This document shows positions 5,467 through 13,178 of a stretch of DNA of 13,178 nucleotides, in pieces. The position numbers and the translations under genes are program-made. The stretch comes from an uncultured Eubacterium sp. (GTDB lineage Bacteria > Bacillota > Clostridia > Peptostreptococcales > Anaerovoracaceae), in contig CANBFZ010000016.1 in assembly GCA_947367725.1 (NCBI GenBank), positions 1-13,178 of the forward strand. The letters run 5' to 3'. How positions within the stretch are numbered: the stretch's first letter is position 1; every line of letters starts with the position of its first letter. The notes beneath the pieces were generated by a model, which worked only from the letters and a program-made list of their open reading frames with translations, did no database searches and was not told the DNA's origin.

Positions 5467-5482
5467 TCAAATTTACGGTCAG

Positions 5483-8400
5483 TAACAAGAAGCACTTGTG
5501 AAAGTAACAGAGTGAAATATGAAGGAAACCAGCCAGGAAAGGTTGGGTTTGGAAAATACTTTTCCGATACTACTAGCAGTAAAGGATTGGTAATCCGTGA
5601 TAGTGAACTGGATGCTGTTAAAAAGTATAATCAGGCACTAAAAGATGGAATGTCTTCAGGAAAGGCAAGTAGAAAGCATTTAGAGGGAGTTTCTGCAGAA
5701 CTTAAACGTGTTGCTCGATCCGCCAATGGTGCAGCCATCCAATACCAACAAATTGGCTCGGCTGCCCTTGTCGGCGCATCCGGCATGAAAGGTCTTGGTA
5801 CAGCAGCAAAAATGGCAGCTTTTGAATTCGGCGCGATGCTAAAGAGCTTTGCCCTCTTCTACGCCGTTTCTGAAGCAATCAACTTGCTTTTCAAAGGGTT
5901 GCAGGCATTGTGGAATCTGGTGCCGACCCAGGATCATCTTTTGCAATGGGCAGCAGAGTCTGCGCAGAAATTGGAAGAAACCCAGTCCAACCTGGAAAGC
6001 CTGAACAGTGAACTAAAAACCACCCAGGACAGGATTTCTGAACTGAGAAATAAAGGACCGCTGTCGCTGGTGGAGGAGAAAGAACTGGACGCACTTGAAG
6101 AGGCAAATGCGAAACTAGAACGGCAGAAAGCCTTATTGGAAGCACAGGAGAAAACGCAAAAACAGAAGGCGAGTGACGACGCGTATAACGCATTGAAAGG
6201 CTATGCGCAGGTTATCACTAGACCGGATAGAACCCAGAAAAGAGTGGGCATCGATGAGCAGATTGAAATTGCAACAACCAGATATGAGAATGCAAAGGTA
6301 AATTATGCCTCGGCAAAGACCGATGCAGACCGAAAAGAATATGCTGCGCAGATGAAAAATGCCAATGAAGAAATTCTGGATTTGGCATCAAAAGCAGAAG
6401 AACAGATGAACAACATCGACCTTTCCACCGCAAGCGCAGAGGTGAAAGCCTTTGTTCTGAGCACAAAATCCGCAATCAACGAAGGACTGCTTGCTAACGG
6501 AACATTGTCGCTGGACGATTTGCTGGGCGGCGCGTTTCGTGAAGACGAATTCCGAAACTATGGAAATAAGCTGAACAGGTTGCTGGAAAATAAGGACTTT
6601 ACTTTCAGCGAAACTTCGTTGAAAGAACAGCTTGGTGAAGAATTTGTAATTGCCTGTGAGGAGGCAGGGATTTCAGTGGATGACTTAGCTGAGCACTTGC
6701 AGGAACTGAAAGATTCCGGCGGAAAGATTGAAGTCAAGGCACCAAGCTTGGAGGACTCCATCAATGAAATTTCCAACATGGAAAATGCCATGGGTGCGCT
6801 GGGAAGTGCCTGCAGTGAATTTGCTGAAAACGACGGCAAGGTATCTATCGAGACCATAGAGGGTGTTGCAGAAGCCTTTGATTCCATGTCAGATACCAAA
6901 GAGTTTCAAAATGCTATTGAAGTGCTGAGCGATTCGTCTTCATCTATTGAAGATGTTGAGGCAGCAATAAATGGTCTGGTAAACGCGTATCTGAGTAGCG
7001 AAGATGTAATGCGAAATCTGACAGATAAAAATAAGGAGTTATACATCAGCCAGCTGAAGCAGATGGGTGTTTCCAATGCGCAGGAAGTCGTAGAGTACAG
7101 GCTAGCAATGGCAAAACTACAGAATGCGTCTGCGACGGAGAAGGAAAAAGAACAGGCAAGAGCACAGATTCAAACATTACTAAAAAATAATTTAGTATTA
7201 AATGCAAATGCGACAGCAGCGTTAAATGCTGCACAGAAAAACGCACTACTTGCGACATATCAATCCTATGTATCAGGGAGCAGCTTTTCGCAGGTTGTTG
7301 CTAATAATGCGAAGTTTTTATATGAAGTAGGCCTTGCTGCGGGAGTTGCTGGAAAAAGTTTAGCACAATATGCTGAAATCATGATTCAAATCCAGGAGTT
7401 GCAAAAAAATCCCAAAGGAGAAAATGCAGTAATAATAGGAGGATTAATTGGAAAAGCAGCAGTTTTGTATGGTGAAGCGCAAGCAGCATATGAAAATATG
7501 TTTTCATTTAATAGCAGTTATATGCCGTCAGGGTTATCCTCGCCTTCAACCCCAACCTCCGGCGGCGATTCTACCCCCAAGAAAAAGCCTTCGGAGGAAC
7601 GCCGTGACGAGTACAACGCTGCAAAGGAAAAGCTGGATGACCAGCTGACAAAGAACACGATTTCCTATACGCGTTACTATCAGAAACTCACTGCGCTGGG
7701 AAAAAAATATCTCAAAGGGCAGAAGGGCAATGCCGCCGATTATCGCCAGCATTTAAATGATGTAATCGCTGCCAGAAGAGATGCTTTTTCTCATTATAAA
7801 GAACAATTGGAGCAAAGTTATGACCAGGGCACTATCAGCATCAGAACCTATTATAAAAAGACAAAGGCGCTGATGGACAAGTGGCTCAAGGGGCGCAAGT
7901 CCACAGAAGAGGATTATGCCAAAGCTTCCATCGAACTTGCGAAGAAAGTGGTGCAGAGCTGGAATGATCGGATTAGCGCCAAAGAAGCGTTTATTGAGCG
8001 ACGTGAACTGAAGCAGGACTGGGGACCTGGAAAGAATGCAGTCACTTATTGGAAAAAAGAAATGGAGCGGCTGCAGGAAGATTATGGTGCTGGTTTATTT
8101 GGCAGTACCAAAGATTTTCTGGAAATATACCGTAAGCTGGAAGAAAAACTGTTGAAAGCGGAGCGGGAACTTGCTGAGGCAGAACTGGAGAAAATCGAGA
8201 AGCGCGTAGATTCGATCAATAGTTTGACGGACATGGTTTCCGACATGCTGAAACAGCGCCATGAAGATATGATCGACGCGCTGGAAGAGCAGGTTGATAA
8301 GTATAAAGAGATTGTTGACCAGAAGAAAAAATCCTTGGATCTCACCCGAGATGAACTTTCCTATCAGAGAGAGATGAAAGAGCAGGGGGAAGAGCTGGCG

Positions 8401-9660
8401 AAAATGCAGGCAAGAGCCGCAGTGCTGGCGCTGGATAATTCCCGCGAAGGTAAGGCGAAGTATGCCGCCCTCATGGAGGAAATCCGGCAGAAGCAGGAAG
8501 ACATCAGTGAGAAACAAGCAGACAGAGCCTATGACGCCAAGGTGAAAGCACTTGACGAGGCAAGCGATGCTTATGAAAAAGCGATGCAGCATAAGATTGA
8601 TGGGCTGAATGAACAGATGGAGCATGCGGGACAGTGGCAGGAATATGTTTATAGCTATATCAAAAATACCAATCCTTCCCGCCTGTTGGAAGAGCTGAAC
8701 CGCTACAATTATCAGTACGGAGATGGAATGAAAAATACCGTATCAGATATATGGATTGAATGTAAAGATCTTTTAACGCAGTATGGCTCGGACATTGTAC
8801 AAATTTTGCAGGCGCAAAAAACTGCGGAGCAGGAGCAGAAAAAGAACCTAGGAAATAGTGATAACCCATCGGCAGCGTATATCTCGAAAGCAGAAGTAGA
8901 AAAGGCGATCAAGCCGAAGAATTCGCGGGCGGCAAGTGAAGACTATAATTTTGCTATATTGGACAGACTGCAGCGAGGCGGTTGGAACAATGGGAATATC
9001 TGGTATGATACAGAAAACAAGGTATTCTATGCGGGAAAACAGGGGGATCGCAGAGTCACAGTACACACGTATAAATTAATTGATGAAATGAAAGAAATCA
9101 ACGATTCTAAGAAGTCTAAGTCAGAAAAAGAAAAAGCACTGAAATCGAAGCTGAAAACCCTTAAGTCCATGTGGAGTTATGGCGAAGCCCATTTGGAATG
9201 GAATAGTAAAGAAAAGAAATTCCATTTGCACAAATATAAAGGCACCAGCGCCAAATGGCAGATTTTCCACGACGGACTTTCCGCAGGTTTTGTCGGCAGC
9301 TACGTTCCAACACCGAAGCAGAACGAAACCTATGCGCTGCTGCAGAAGGGAGAACTGGTACTGAACCGTGCCGACCAAAAGCGCCTCGGCATACAGATGC
9401 AGGCGCTGACGTTTTTGACAGAAGGACTGCACAAGACAGGGCTTTCCGGTATAAGCAGCGGAGGTCTTGGCATGGGGGATATCGTAGTAAATGTGCAGGC
9501 GCCTGTCACCATCGAAGGAAATGCCGATGCGAATACTGTGAAAGCGCTCCGCGAGTATGGCGATTATATTTCCGGGCAGACCCTTTCCAAGCTGCAGTCC
9601 GCTATGAATCGCCGGGGCTACGCGTCTCGTGCCGCAGCAAATGCAATGAAAAGACAATAA
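5483..9660 (+). CDS. Tape measure protein, 3' exon (remainder of codon 122 to residue 1513)
   Basis: This exon holds the bulk of the tape measure, which sets tail length and is ejected during infection. Positions refer to the spliced protein. Seen: a hydrophobic, potentially membrane-interacting segment at about residues 225-270 (MAAFEFGAMLKSFALFYAVSE); long coiled-coil-type stretches at about 280-350 and 1005-1180; a Ser/Thr/Pro/Gly linker at about 806-830 (SSPSTPTSGGDSTPKKK); two tandem 58-residue repeats starting at 7627 and 7801; and a C-terminus typical of these proteins (FHDGLSAGFVG, LLQKGELVLNRADQKRLG, NVQAPVTIEGNA). The first ATG of the uninterrupted frame, at 5455, has no ribosome binding site and directly follows a stop, so it is unlikely to be used. 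The first 230 bases and about 6960-7530 are visibly more A+T-rich than the rest, suggesting a mosaic gene. A stop at 9658-9660 precedes the next gene by 22 bases. Confidence 0.9.
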
Positions 9661-9682
9661 TAAATGAGAAAAGGAGGAATGA

Positions 9683-10534
9683 ATGATGTTTACAGCAAAA
9701 TCGTTTACTTACGATGGGAAATCCAGCGATGATTTTGGACTGCTGGTCTATTATCTGGATCACCAGGCGATAACCGAAGAGCCGATTTGGGAGTCGGAAA
9801 TTACAGAAACCAGATTGGCGTCTCGTACAGACCCGCTGTTTTTCGGGCTCAATGTGAATAAGCCGCTGACCTGGTCTTTTGTGGTCGGAAGCGTGAAATC
9901 CCTGGAGCGGGAACAGATTGACGAAATCATGGACTGGCTCACATCCTGCGATACCTACAAGTGGCTGGAAATCGAGCAGGACGATATGAGCGGCTGGCGA
10001 TACAAGGCGCTGATACAGAATGTGCAGCTGATTCACTTTCATGGACTTGCGGCAGCTTTTCGCTGCACTGTGGTGTGTGACAGTCAGTTCGCTTATGAAT
10101 ATCCGGTACAGTATTCGTACCGGGTTGAGGACGGAACCGTGAAAAACGCAGCAGGAAAGACGTTAGAAAAAGTGGTGCTGAGAAACGACAGCGCATTTTC
10201 CGGCTATCTTTACCCAAAGATGGAACTGCGCCTTTCAAAGGATTGTGAGGCTTTTACCGTAATCAATGCAAGTGATGGCAATCGTCCTTTTACGATACGA
10301 GTGCCGAAGGACTTTACCGCAGATGACGGCAGCGAAGAACTTGTCGTAAAGGTGGACAATAAGAATCAGATTATCACCTGCAACAGCAGCGCACTCAATA
10401 TCTACGACTGCTTCGGCGATGAGGAAAGCCGTCACTACTTTTTCCGCCTTGTAAAAGGGGATAACGTGCTGTGCTTTACAGGCAGCGGCCTTCTGCGCGT
10501 CGAGTGTGAGTTTCTGAGGAAAGGAGGTGTGTAA
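9683..10534 (+). CDS. Distal tail protein (Dit; siphovirus tail component family), 283 aa
   Basis: GGAGG at 9673-9677 precedes two adjacent ATGs (9683 and 9686); either could start translation, with 9686 having the more usual spacing. Seen: the N-terminus FTYDGKSSDDFGLLVYYLD with WESEITETRLA and the later PLTWSFVVGSVKSLEREQIDEIMDWLTS match the pattern of Sipho_tail-type Dit proteins. In this family the N-terminal domain forms the hexameric ring at the end of the tube. The C-terminal part (about residue 150 on: KVVLRNDSAFSGYLYPKMEL, FTIRVPKDF, VKVDNKNQIITCN) is a strand-rich galectin-like domain as in other Dit proteins. The position between tape measure and tail-associated protein is the standard one. 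It ends one base before the next ATG, so the two are probably translationally coupled. Confidence 0.85.
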   Translation: MMFTAKSFTYDGKSSDDFGLLVYYLDHQAITEEPIWESEITETRLASRTDPLFFGLNVNKPLTWSFVVGSVKSLEREQIDEIMDWLTSCDTYKWLEIEQDDMSGWRYKALIQNVQLIHFHGLAAAFRCTVVCDSQFAYEYPVQYSYRVEDGTVKNAAGKTLEKVVLRNDSAFSGYLYPKMELRLSKDCEAFTVINASDGNRPFTIRVPKDFTADDGSEELVVKVDNKNQIITCNSSALNIYDCFGDEESRHYFFRLVKGDNVLCFTGSGLLRVECEFLRKGGV

Positions 10535-10535
10535 G

Positions 10536-13178
10536 ATGATTGTAAATTTTCATGATTTGCAGATGGAGCCGGGCGGAAAGCTGAGACAGCCGGTGCTGTT
10601 TCTGAAGACCATGACTGGTGCGCCGATTTGTCCGGTGAGCGGGTATTATGATCTGCAGGCGGAGTTTCGCTTTAACGATGTATCGGAAATCAGTTTCAGT
10701 GTGCCAAGGCAGTACATGGACGGCGACAGGCTTTCGGACAATCCGTGTTTTGAAAAACTTTCCGGTATGCGCACAGTCACCATGGAGCCTTACGGCACTT
10801 TTATTCTGGTTAATCCGACGGTCAAAGACGATGGAATCACACAGGTGAAAGAATGCAAAGCGTATTCCTTGGAGTACGAACTGAATTACAAGACCGTTTC
10901 TGCCATAAGCGGCACCTATATGTTTTACGATCCGGTGGGGAAAAACGAAGATACCATCATGGACATTCTTTTATCGGGGGTTCCCGGCTGGAAAATCGGA
11001 CATATCGATACGGCAGTGGCGACCCGTTACAGAACCTTTGATATTTCGGCGGACTCTGTATATTCGCTGATGATGAACACGCTGCAGGAATCCTATTCCT
11101 GCATGTTTCTCTTCGAAACGGAAATGCGAGAAATTCACGTTTACGACGCGGAGTCAGCGGTTTCCAATGTGCCGCTGTTTCTCTCAAAGGTCAATCTTAT
11201 TGAGAACCAAAGTTTTGAGGAACTCAGCGATGAAATCGTTACTTGTCTCAGCGTATACGGTGCGGAGGATACGGATATTACCAGCGTGAACCCACTCGGC
11301 GGAAACAAAATTTACAACCTGGACTATTTCATCGAAATTGGGGATATTCCACAGACGCTGGGTGAGAAGTGGAAACGGTGGCAAGGAGACTGCAGGCAGT
11401 ATCAGACCATTTTCAGCAAGATACACGCTGCGATTTGCACAGATTCGGCTGTCTGCAATGGTGAAGCCGTACGGCTGGCGGATTTGCAAAAGGATTTGGA
11501 TGCGCAGCTTCTGGTGATGGATAGTTATAAGACGAATCCTGGTGGAGCATTGGCTGCGGATATCGCCAAATGTCAGCAGCAGATTGACACGCTGACCGCT
11601 GCGGTGGTGGCGCAAAAGCAGGTAGTGGAAAAGCTGGAAAAAAGTCTGGAAGAAAATTATATTATGTTGGAAAAAATCAGCGGTTTTTGCAGCTTTGACA
11701 GATACTTTACTGCAGATGAGCTGAAGGAACTAAATCCGTATCTGAAAGAGGATTCGCTGCAGGACAGCACTTATGTGGTATCAGAGGTTTCTGACGAGCT
11801 GCAGACTTGCCGGAAAGTCAGCGCCTCAGATGGTTATCAGGTGTCGATTACAAAGGGCAGCATCAAGGAAAGCGGCGACAATAGAAATCTGTCGCCAGAG
11901 GAGCTGGCAGCGCTGAACCTTTCTGAAAGCGAAAGGCAAAAACTCTCTGAACTGTTGGAATCGCTGGATACGGTTTATTTGGGAAGACGATTTTTCTCGA
12001 TTGATTTGGGCGTTTTGACCGTCCAGAATACATCCGGTGATTTTTTGCTGACGGGAACCGCGGTGAATTCGACCCTGTCCATTGAGGCAGAGCCTGGGAT
12101 TGATGGAAGTTATGGCTGTACCGTAGTGCTTCATGTGGAGCATCCGTCTTACAACGGGGATGACATGCGCTATTCTAACGGAATCTTTGTGGTAAGTGGC
12201 AGCTTGACAGGACTTACCCATGAAGAGGTTGGCGATTTATCTTTTCAACTGACCGGTGGCACGTTGACTTTGACCTTGGACGCAAGCCTGTATCAGCAGC
12301 AGAATACGGTGCAGGATTTGTACGATTACGGCGTCTCCTGCCTAGACAAATTGGCAAGACCGTCCTACGAGTTTTCGGTGGACAGCGCCAACTTTATGGC
12401 GCTTGCTGCGTTCAGTGAGCTGCGGAATCAAATTGCCCTTGGCAAATCGGTAAACTTAGAGTGGAAGGACGGCATGTATCTGCAGCCGATTCTCATTGAA
12501 ATGAAGCTGAATTTTGAACAGCCGGAAAGCTTTCAGATGACTTTGAGCAATAAGTTCAGAGCCAATCATCCGGAATTTTTGCTGGCAGACATCATCGGGA
12601 AAACTGCCAAACAGGCAGCAAGTCTTGATGCCAGCAAGTTCAGTTACAGCGCATTTCATAATTCCAATATCGAAAACGATGTGGAAAAACTGATACACTC
12701 GGCGCTGGATGTGAGCAAACGCGCCATCATCAATGGGAAAAATCAGGATGTTTTAATCGACGGCGCGGGGATTCATCTGCGCAGACTGACAGACAGAGAA
12801 AATGGGGTCTTCGACCCATGCGAAGTGCGTATGATTCACAATCAGATTGTATTTACCGATGATGGATGGAATACGGCAGGACTTGCCCTGGGCAAGCTTT
12901 CGGTGGATGTGGATGGCACGGAAAAGTCGGTGATGGGTGTAGTTGCGGAAAGCCTGATTGGAAATATGCTCATCGGAAACAAATTGACCATTGAAGCAAC
13001 CGGTGTGGACGCTGTAACCCAGCAGCCAAATGTGACACATTTTCGCGTGGATGGCAGCGGCGCTTATTTGGGCAACGCTGCCTTTGTGATGCAGGGCGCG
13101 CCCCATGACGGGATTCCCGGCAATCAGATGGTACTGGACCCCCGCTACGGACTTGTGGCAGGAGACCACACCCTGTTT
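10536..13178 (+). CDS. Tail-associated (baseplate hub / prophage tail) protein, N-terminal 881 aa; 3' end cut by window
   Basis: AAGGAGGTG (10520-10528) precedes the ATG at 10536; the frame stays open to the last base. Seen: an N-terminal region with ICPVSGYYDLQAEFRFNDVSEISFSVP, YGTFILVNP and CKAYSLEYEL, the pattern of phage hub proteins of the Tal/prophage-tail group, covering about residues 30-260. A coiled-coil region follows at about 313-385 (DLQKDLDAQLLVMD, QQQIDTLTAAVVAQ). A strand-rich inserted domain spans about 487-560 (FFSIDLGVLTVQNTSGDFLL), and a region at about 590-710 resumes the hub-like fold (YDYGVSCLDKLARPSYEF). The end carries fibre-like repeats (VDGSGAYLGNAAFV). In relatives this protein closes the tail tip and may carry a peptidoglycan hydrolase or receptor-binding part further on, outside this window. 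Confidence 0.8.
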   Translation, partial: MIVNFHDLQMEPGGKLRQPVLFLKTMTGAPICPVSGYYDLQAEFRFNDVSEISFSVPRQYMDGDRLSDNPCFEKLSGMRTVTMEPYGTFILVNPTVKDDGITQVKECKAYSLEYELNYKTVSAISGTYMFYDPVGKNEDTIMDILLSGVPGWKIGHIDTAVATRYRTFDISADSVYSLMMNTLQESYSCMFLFETEMREIHVYDAESAVSNVPLFLSKVNLIENQSFEELSDEIVTCLSVYGAEDTDITSVNPLGGNKIYNLDYFIEIGDIPQTLGEKWKRWQGDCRQYQTIFSKIHAAICTDSAVCNGEAVRLADLQKDLDAQLLVMDSYKTNPGGALAADIAKCQQQIDTLTAAVVAQKQVVEKLEKSLEENYIMLEKISGFCSFDRYFTADELKELNPYLKEDSLQDSTYVVSEVSDELQTCRKVSASDGYQVSITKGSIKESGDNRNLSPEELAALNLSESERQKLSELLESLDTVYLGRRFFSIDLGVLTVQNTSGDFLLTGTAVNSTLSIEAEPGIDGSYGCTVVLHVEHPSYNGDDMRYSNGIFVVSGSLTGLTHEEVGDLSFQLTGGTLTLTLDASLYQQQNTVQDLYDYGVSCLDKLARPSYEFSVDSANFMALAAFSELRNQIALGKSVNLEWKDGMYLQPILIEMKLNFEQPESFQMTLSNKFRANHPEFLLADIIGKTAKQAASLDASKFSYSAFHNSNIENDVEKLIHSALDVSKRAIINGKNQDVLIDGAGIHLRRLTDRENGVFDPCEVRMIHNQIVFTDDGWNTAGLALGKLSVDVDGTEKSVMGVVAESLIGNMLIGNKLTIEATGVDAVTQQPNVTHFRVDGSGAYLGNAAFVMQGAPHDGIPGNQMVLDPRYGLVAGDHTLF

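Larger units (their letters stand above)
4519..5482 (+). ncRNA. Group I self-splicing intron (subgroup IA-like) in the tape measure gene
   Basis: Core seen: P element AAATTGCTGGAA, Q element AATCAGCAGCCAAG, R element GGTTCAACGACTGT, S element AAGAGACAGTCTG. Pairings: P3 GCTTTC 4573-4578 with GGAAGC 4785-4790; P4 TGCTG 4583-4587 with CAGCA 4732-4736; P6a CCCC 4743-4746 with GGGG 4763-4766; P7 GACTGT 4777-4782 with ACAGTC 4821-4826; P8 GTTATC 4795-4800 with GATAGC 4806-4811; P9 4831-4837 with 4843-4849; P9.1 4851-4856 with 4865-4870. P2 is 4552-4555 with 4562-4565. P9.0: TGA 4827-4829 with TCA 5479-5481, just before the terminal G5482. P1: 4516-4524 with 4540-4548, one mismatch, U4518 opposite G4546. 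P10: TAAC 5483-5486 with GTTA 4542-4545. Length 964 nt, which restores the frame. No homing endonuclease is encoded; the 3' periphery holds an antisense gene. Confidence 0.85.

Noticed and set aside
5455..5482. ATG at 5455 as the start of a separate 1401-residue tape measure protein
   Set aside because: No ribosome binding site precedes it, an in-frame stop lies immediately upstream, and the first 28 bases fall in the predicted intron and overlap the -35 box of the antisense gene.
4519..5482. IStron (group I intron joined to an IS605-type transposon)
   Set aside because: No TnpA or TnpB sequence is present on either strand. The only gene is a zinc-ribbon protein with a different cysteine layout and no RuvC-like motifs.

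Overview
The window is a block of late genes from a tailed bacteriophage or prophage, almost all on the + strand. The proteins are of Firmicutes type: Shine-Dalgarno sites are strong (AAAGGAGG and similar), base composition is intermediate, and the tape measure, distal tail and tail-associated proteins resemble those of long-tailed non-contractile (siphovirus-like) phages of gut Clostridia. A host in Lachnospiraceae or a related family is an inference. No integrase, repressor, terminase, portal or capsid gene is present, so prophage and free phage cannot be told apart.

Layout. (1) 2-604: 3' part of a zinc amidase endolysin with a C-terminal SH3-like domain. (2) 605-888: non-coding, with a G+C-rich hairpin, a tRNA-like 3' half (T arm, acceptor strand, CCA) and a terminator-like hairpin. 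(3) 889-2893: a probable neck or tail-completion protein, an unrecognised 247-residue protein and a probable major tail protein. (4) 2906-3205: a small zinc-finger protein. (5) 3211-3418: a strong terminator-like hairpin followed by four more perfect inverted repeats in non-coding DNA. (6) 3467-4048: a probable tail assembly chaperone. (7) 4155-9660: the tape measure gene, split in two. (8) 9683-10534: distal tail protein. (9) 10536 to the window end: a large tail-associated (hub/fibre) protein, cut by the window edge.

The standout is the interruption of the tape measure gene. Between the two coding parts lies a group I intron, recognised by its P, Q, R and S core elements and by pairings P3, P4, P6, P7, P8, P9, P9.1, P9.0, P1 and P10. 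These pairings predict splicing after U4518 and after G5482. That gives a 964-nt intron and an in-frame 1513-residue tape measure protein. The intron has no homing endonuclease. Its 3' periphery instead carries a complete antisense gene for a 156-residue double zinc-ribbon protein, with its own promoter, ribosome binding site and terminator. The terminator lies between this gene and the ribozyme core.

Together the genes build the tail. The tape measure protein and chaperone set tube length, the major tail protein forms the tube, and the distal tail and tail-associated proteins form the tip. The amidase releases virions. The antisense intron gene looks like a moron: an independently expressed accessory gene with no evident role in assembly.
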